Shown piece by piece: positions 6,030 through 7,004 of a DNA stretch of 7,004 bases. The notes under the pieces are model-generated. The model was not told where the DNA came from. It saw nothing but the letters and a program-made list of their open reading frames with translations, and did no database searches. Each line of letters begins with the position of its first letter. Positions within the stretch are counted from its first letter, which is position 1. A program made the position numbers and the translations under genes. Source of the DNA: an uncultured Lachnospiraceae bacterium. Lineage in GTDB: Bacteria > Bacillota > Clostridia > Lachnospirales > Lachnospiraceae. The stretch is taken from contig CACXGR010000219.1 of assembly GCA_902767235.1 (NCBI GenBank), positions 1 through 7,004 on the forward strand, read 5' to 3'.

Positions 6030-6035
6030 TAATAT
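6007..6035 (+). promoter_or_regulatory. sigma-A promoter of the phosphoglucomutase gene
   Basis: A perfect TTGACA (6007-6012) is followed by 17 bases and TAATAT (6030-6035), four of six to the -10 consensus. TATTAT at 6033-6038 matches better but sits 20 bases away. Transcription would start near 6042, leaving a leader of about 145 bases. The -35 and spacer lie within the second 34-bp dyad, so a protein bound there should block this promoter. Confidence 0.7.
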
Positions 6036-6096
6036 TATGGTAGGTAGAAATGCCTAATTCTGCTTTCCTCTTTACAGCAGGATTCGGCAATTTTGG

Positions 6097-6116
6097 GCAA
6101 AAACAGTGCTTTTTGC
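6097..6116 (+). repeat. hairpin in the phosphoglucomutase leader
   Basis: GCAAAAA (6097-6103) and TTTTTGC (6110-6116) are perfect complements around a six-base loop. The stem is A/T-rich and no separate U-run follows, so termination is unlikely. A weaker stem is possible just upstream (6058-6064 with 6076-6082). It shows that the leader is structured before the pseudoknot region. Confidence 0.45.
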
Positions 6117-6119
6117 AGA

Positions 6120-6177
6120 CATATCTGTCATGGAGCGCCGCAGATATGGACAAAGACAGACGCGCTCCGGAATGGAG
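6120..6177 (+). promoter_or_regulatory. possible pseudoknot with ribosome-binding-site sequestration, 5' leader
   Basis: Stem 1 pairs CATATCTG (6120-6127) with CAGATATG (6141-6148). Its loop contains GGAGCGC (6132-6138), which pairs perfectly with GCGCTCC (6162-6168) as stem 2. This gives an H-type pseudoknot with crossing loops of 4, 2 and 13 bases. CTCC (6165-6168) can instead pair with the ribosome binding site GGAG (6174-6177) over a five-base loop. Pseudoknot formation and sequestration are therefore mutually exclusive. This layout resembles a translational riboswitch, but I do not recognise a known class, and the ligand, if any, is unknown. Confidence 0.45.
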
Positions 6178-6185
6178 AAAAAACT

Positions 6186-7004
6186 ATGTATCTTGATGAT
6201 TACAAACGCTGGGCCGCCGCCGATCTTGTGGACTGCGATCTGAATGCGGAACTGCAGAGCATCGCAGGCGACGATGAAGCCATCAAGGAGCGCTTTGCCG
6301 TAGCCCTTCAGTTCGGTACAGCCGGCCTTCGCGGCACACTCGGCGCAGGCACGAACCGCATGAATATCTGGGTTGTCCGCCAGGCAGCGCAGGGCGTCGC
6401 CAGCTGGGTCCTCACCCAGGGCGGCACGCAGACCGTGGCGATCAGCTATGACAGCCGTCTCAAGGGCTGGAATTTCGCACGTGACGCCGCAGGCGTACTG
6501 GCCGCAAACGGAATCAACGTACGTATTTATGACGAGCTCATGCCCGTTCCCGCGCTGAGCTTCGCTACCCGTTACTACAACTGCAACGCCGGCATCATGA
6601 TCACGGCGTCCCATAACCCCGCCAAATACAACGGCTTCAAGGCCTACGGCCCCGACGGCTGCCAGATGACGGACGACGCCGCAGCGATCGTCTATGACGC
6701 GATCCAGAAGACAGACGTTCTGACCGGTGCCAAGTACATGTCCTTCGCGGAAGGAGTTGAGAAGGGTCTGATCAAATTTGTCGGCGATGACTGCAAGGAA
6801 GCGCTCTATGAGGCGATCGAAGCCCGCCAGGTCCGTCCGGGTCTGTGCAGGACCGCCGGCCTCAAGCTGGTCTACTCTCCTTTAAACGGCACAGGCCTTG
6901 TGCCCGTTACCCGCGTTCTGAAGGATATGGGCATCACCGATATCACCATCGTCAAGGAGCAGGAGTATCCCAACGGCTACTTCACCACCTGCCCTTATCC
7001 CAAC
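6186..7004 (+). CDS. pgcA: phosphoglucomutase/phosphomannomutase (alpha-D-phosphohexomutase), N-terminal part
   Basis: The first 273 codons are present and the gene runs off the right edge without a stop; family members are usually about 550-600 residues. The enzyme interconverts glucose-1-phosphate and glucose-6-phosphate (some members also mannose phosphates) through a phosphoserine and a glucose-1,6-bisphosphate intermediate in the cytoplasm. Residues 43-50 read FGTAGLRG, the family opening motif. TASHNPAKYNGFKAYG (140-155) carries the phosphorylated Ser142. AISYDSR (85-91) follows the family pattern, and YSPLNGTG (230-237) and PNGYFTTCPYPN (262-273) belong to the second and third domains. 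Start choice: GGAG lies eight bases before the ATG, and MYLDDYKRWA matches the family's usual N-terminus. It is divergent from the glycosyltransferase operon and would supply glucose-1-phosphate for nucleotide sugars. The symbol is by family resemblance; Bacillus PgcA is the closest well-known type. Confidence 0.93.
   Translation, partial: MYLDDYKRWAAADLVDCDLNAELQSIAGDDEAIKERFAVALQFGTAGLRGTLGAGTNRMNIWVVRQAAQGVASWVLTQGGTQTVAISYDSRLKGWNFARDAAGVLAANGINVRIYDELMPVPALSFATRYYNCNAGIMITASHNPAKYNGFKAYGPDGCQMTDDAAAIVYDAIQKTDVLTGAKYMSFAEGVEKGLIKFVGDDCKEALYEAIEARQVRPGLCRTAGLKLVYSPLNGTGLVPVTRVLKDMGITDITIVKEQEYPNGYFTTCPYPN

Larger units (their letters stand above)
5803..6185. other. divergent control region between glycosyltransferase operon and phosphoglucomutase gene
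   Basis: This 383-base stretch separates the two divergent transcription units. From 5803 to 5949 an open frame continues the glycosyltransferase upstream to an ATG with GGGGGAG before it, so this part may be coding. An AT-rich patch lies near 5865-5907. Positions 5962-6029 hold two tandem 34-bp dyads, 6007-6035 the plus-strand promoter, and about 6042-6185 a structured leader. I see no convincing RNA gene family, terminator or mobile element here. Confidence 0.6.

Noticed and set aside
6130..6243. Short upstream open frame beginning ATGGAG in the phosphoglucomutase leader
   Set aside because: It overlaps the main gene out of frame, has no ribosome binding site, and its ATGGAG is better explained as part of the RNA pairing.
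6072..6614. Minus-strand open frame of 180 codons
   Set aside because: It is antisense to the leader and the start of the phosphoglucomutase gene, whose sense-strand motifs (FGTAGLRG, TASHNP) are unmistakable.

Overview
The window looks like chromosomal DNA from a moderately GC-rich Bacillota, probably a Clostridia of the Lachnospiraceae type. This rests on the gene styles: a MurA N-terminus, a PgcA-type phosphohexomutase, large O-antigen/rhamnan-type GT2 proteins, strong AGGAGG/GAGGTG ribosome binding sites and consensus-like sigma-A promoters. No species can be named from sequence alone, and no rRNA, tRNA, insertion sequence or CRISPR array was seen.

Layout, left to right. Positions 1-129 (minus) hold the first 43 codons of murA, read off the left edge, with a near-perfect promoter at 168-196 and a 16-bp dyad over its -35 box. 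Positions 243-905 (minus) encode a flavin-reductase-like protein with a lysine-rich tail. Positions 929-1588 (minus) encode an unrecognised coiled-coil protein with a C-terminal membrane anchor; its leader contains a perfect 12-bp inverted repeat, and a promoter candidate lies at 1676-1704. Positions 1710-2798, 2829-4211 and 4231-5802 (all minus) are three family 2 glycosyltransferase genes spaced 30 and 19 bp apart, transcribed from right to left as an apparent operon. Positions 5803-6185 form a divergent control region. From 6186 to the right edge (plus) runs an alpha-phosphoglucomutase/phosphomannomutase gene, incomplete at its 3' end.

How the genes may work together: phosphoglucomutase interconverts glucose-6-phosphate and glucose-1-phosphate, the entry point to nucleotide sugars. 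The three glycosyltransferases would use such donors to build a surface or cell-wall glycan, and MurA starts peptidoglycan synthesis. The window therefore leans towards envelope carbohydrate metabolism, although the flavin reductase and coiled-coil protein have no evident link to it.

The most interesting parts are not the genes' broad classes. (1) The phosphoglucomutase leader can fold as an H-type pseudoknot whose downstream strand otherwise can pair with the ribosome binding site, an arrangement resembling a translational switch. (2) Two tandem 34-bp units with matching dyads sit between the divergent genes, and the second contains the -35 box. (3) The three glycosyltransferases show complementary degeneration: one lacks the front half of its first domain, one has only the back half of a second domain and a changed DXD, and one has lost both DXD aspartates.
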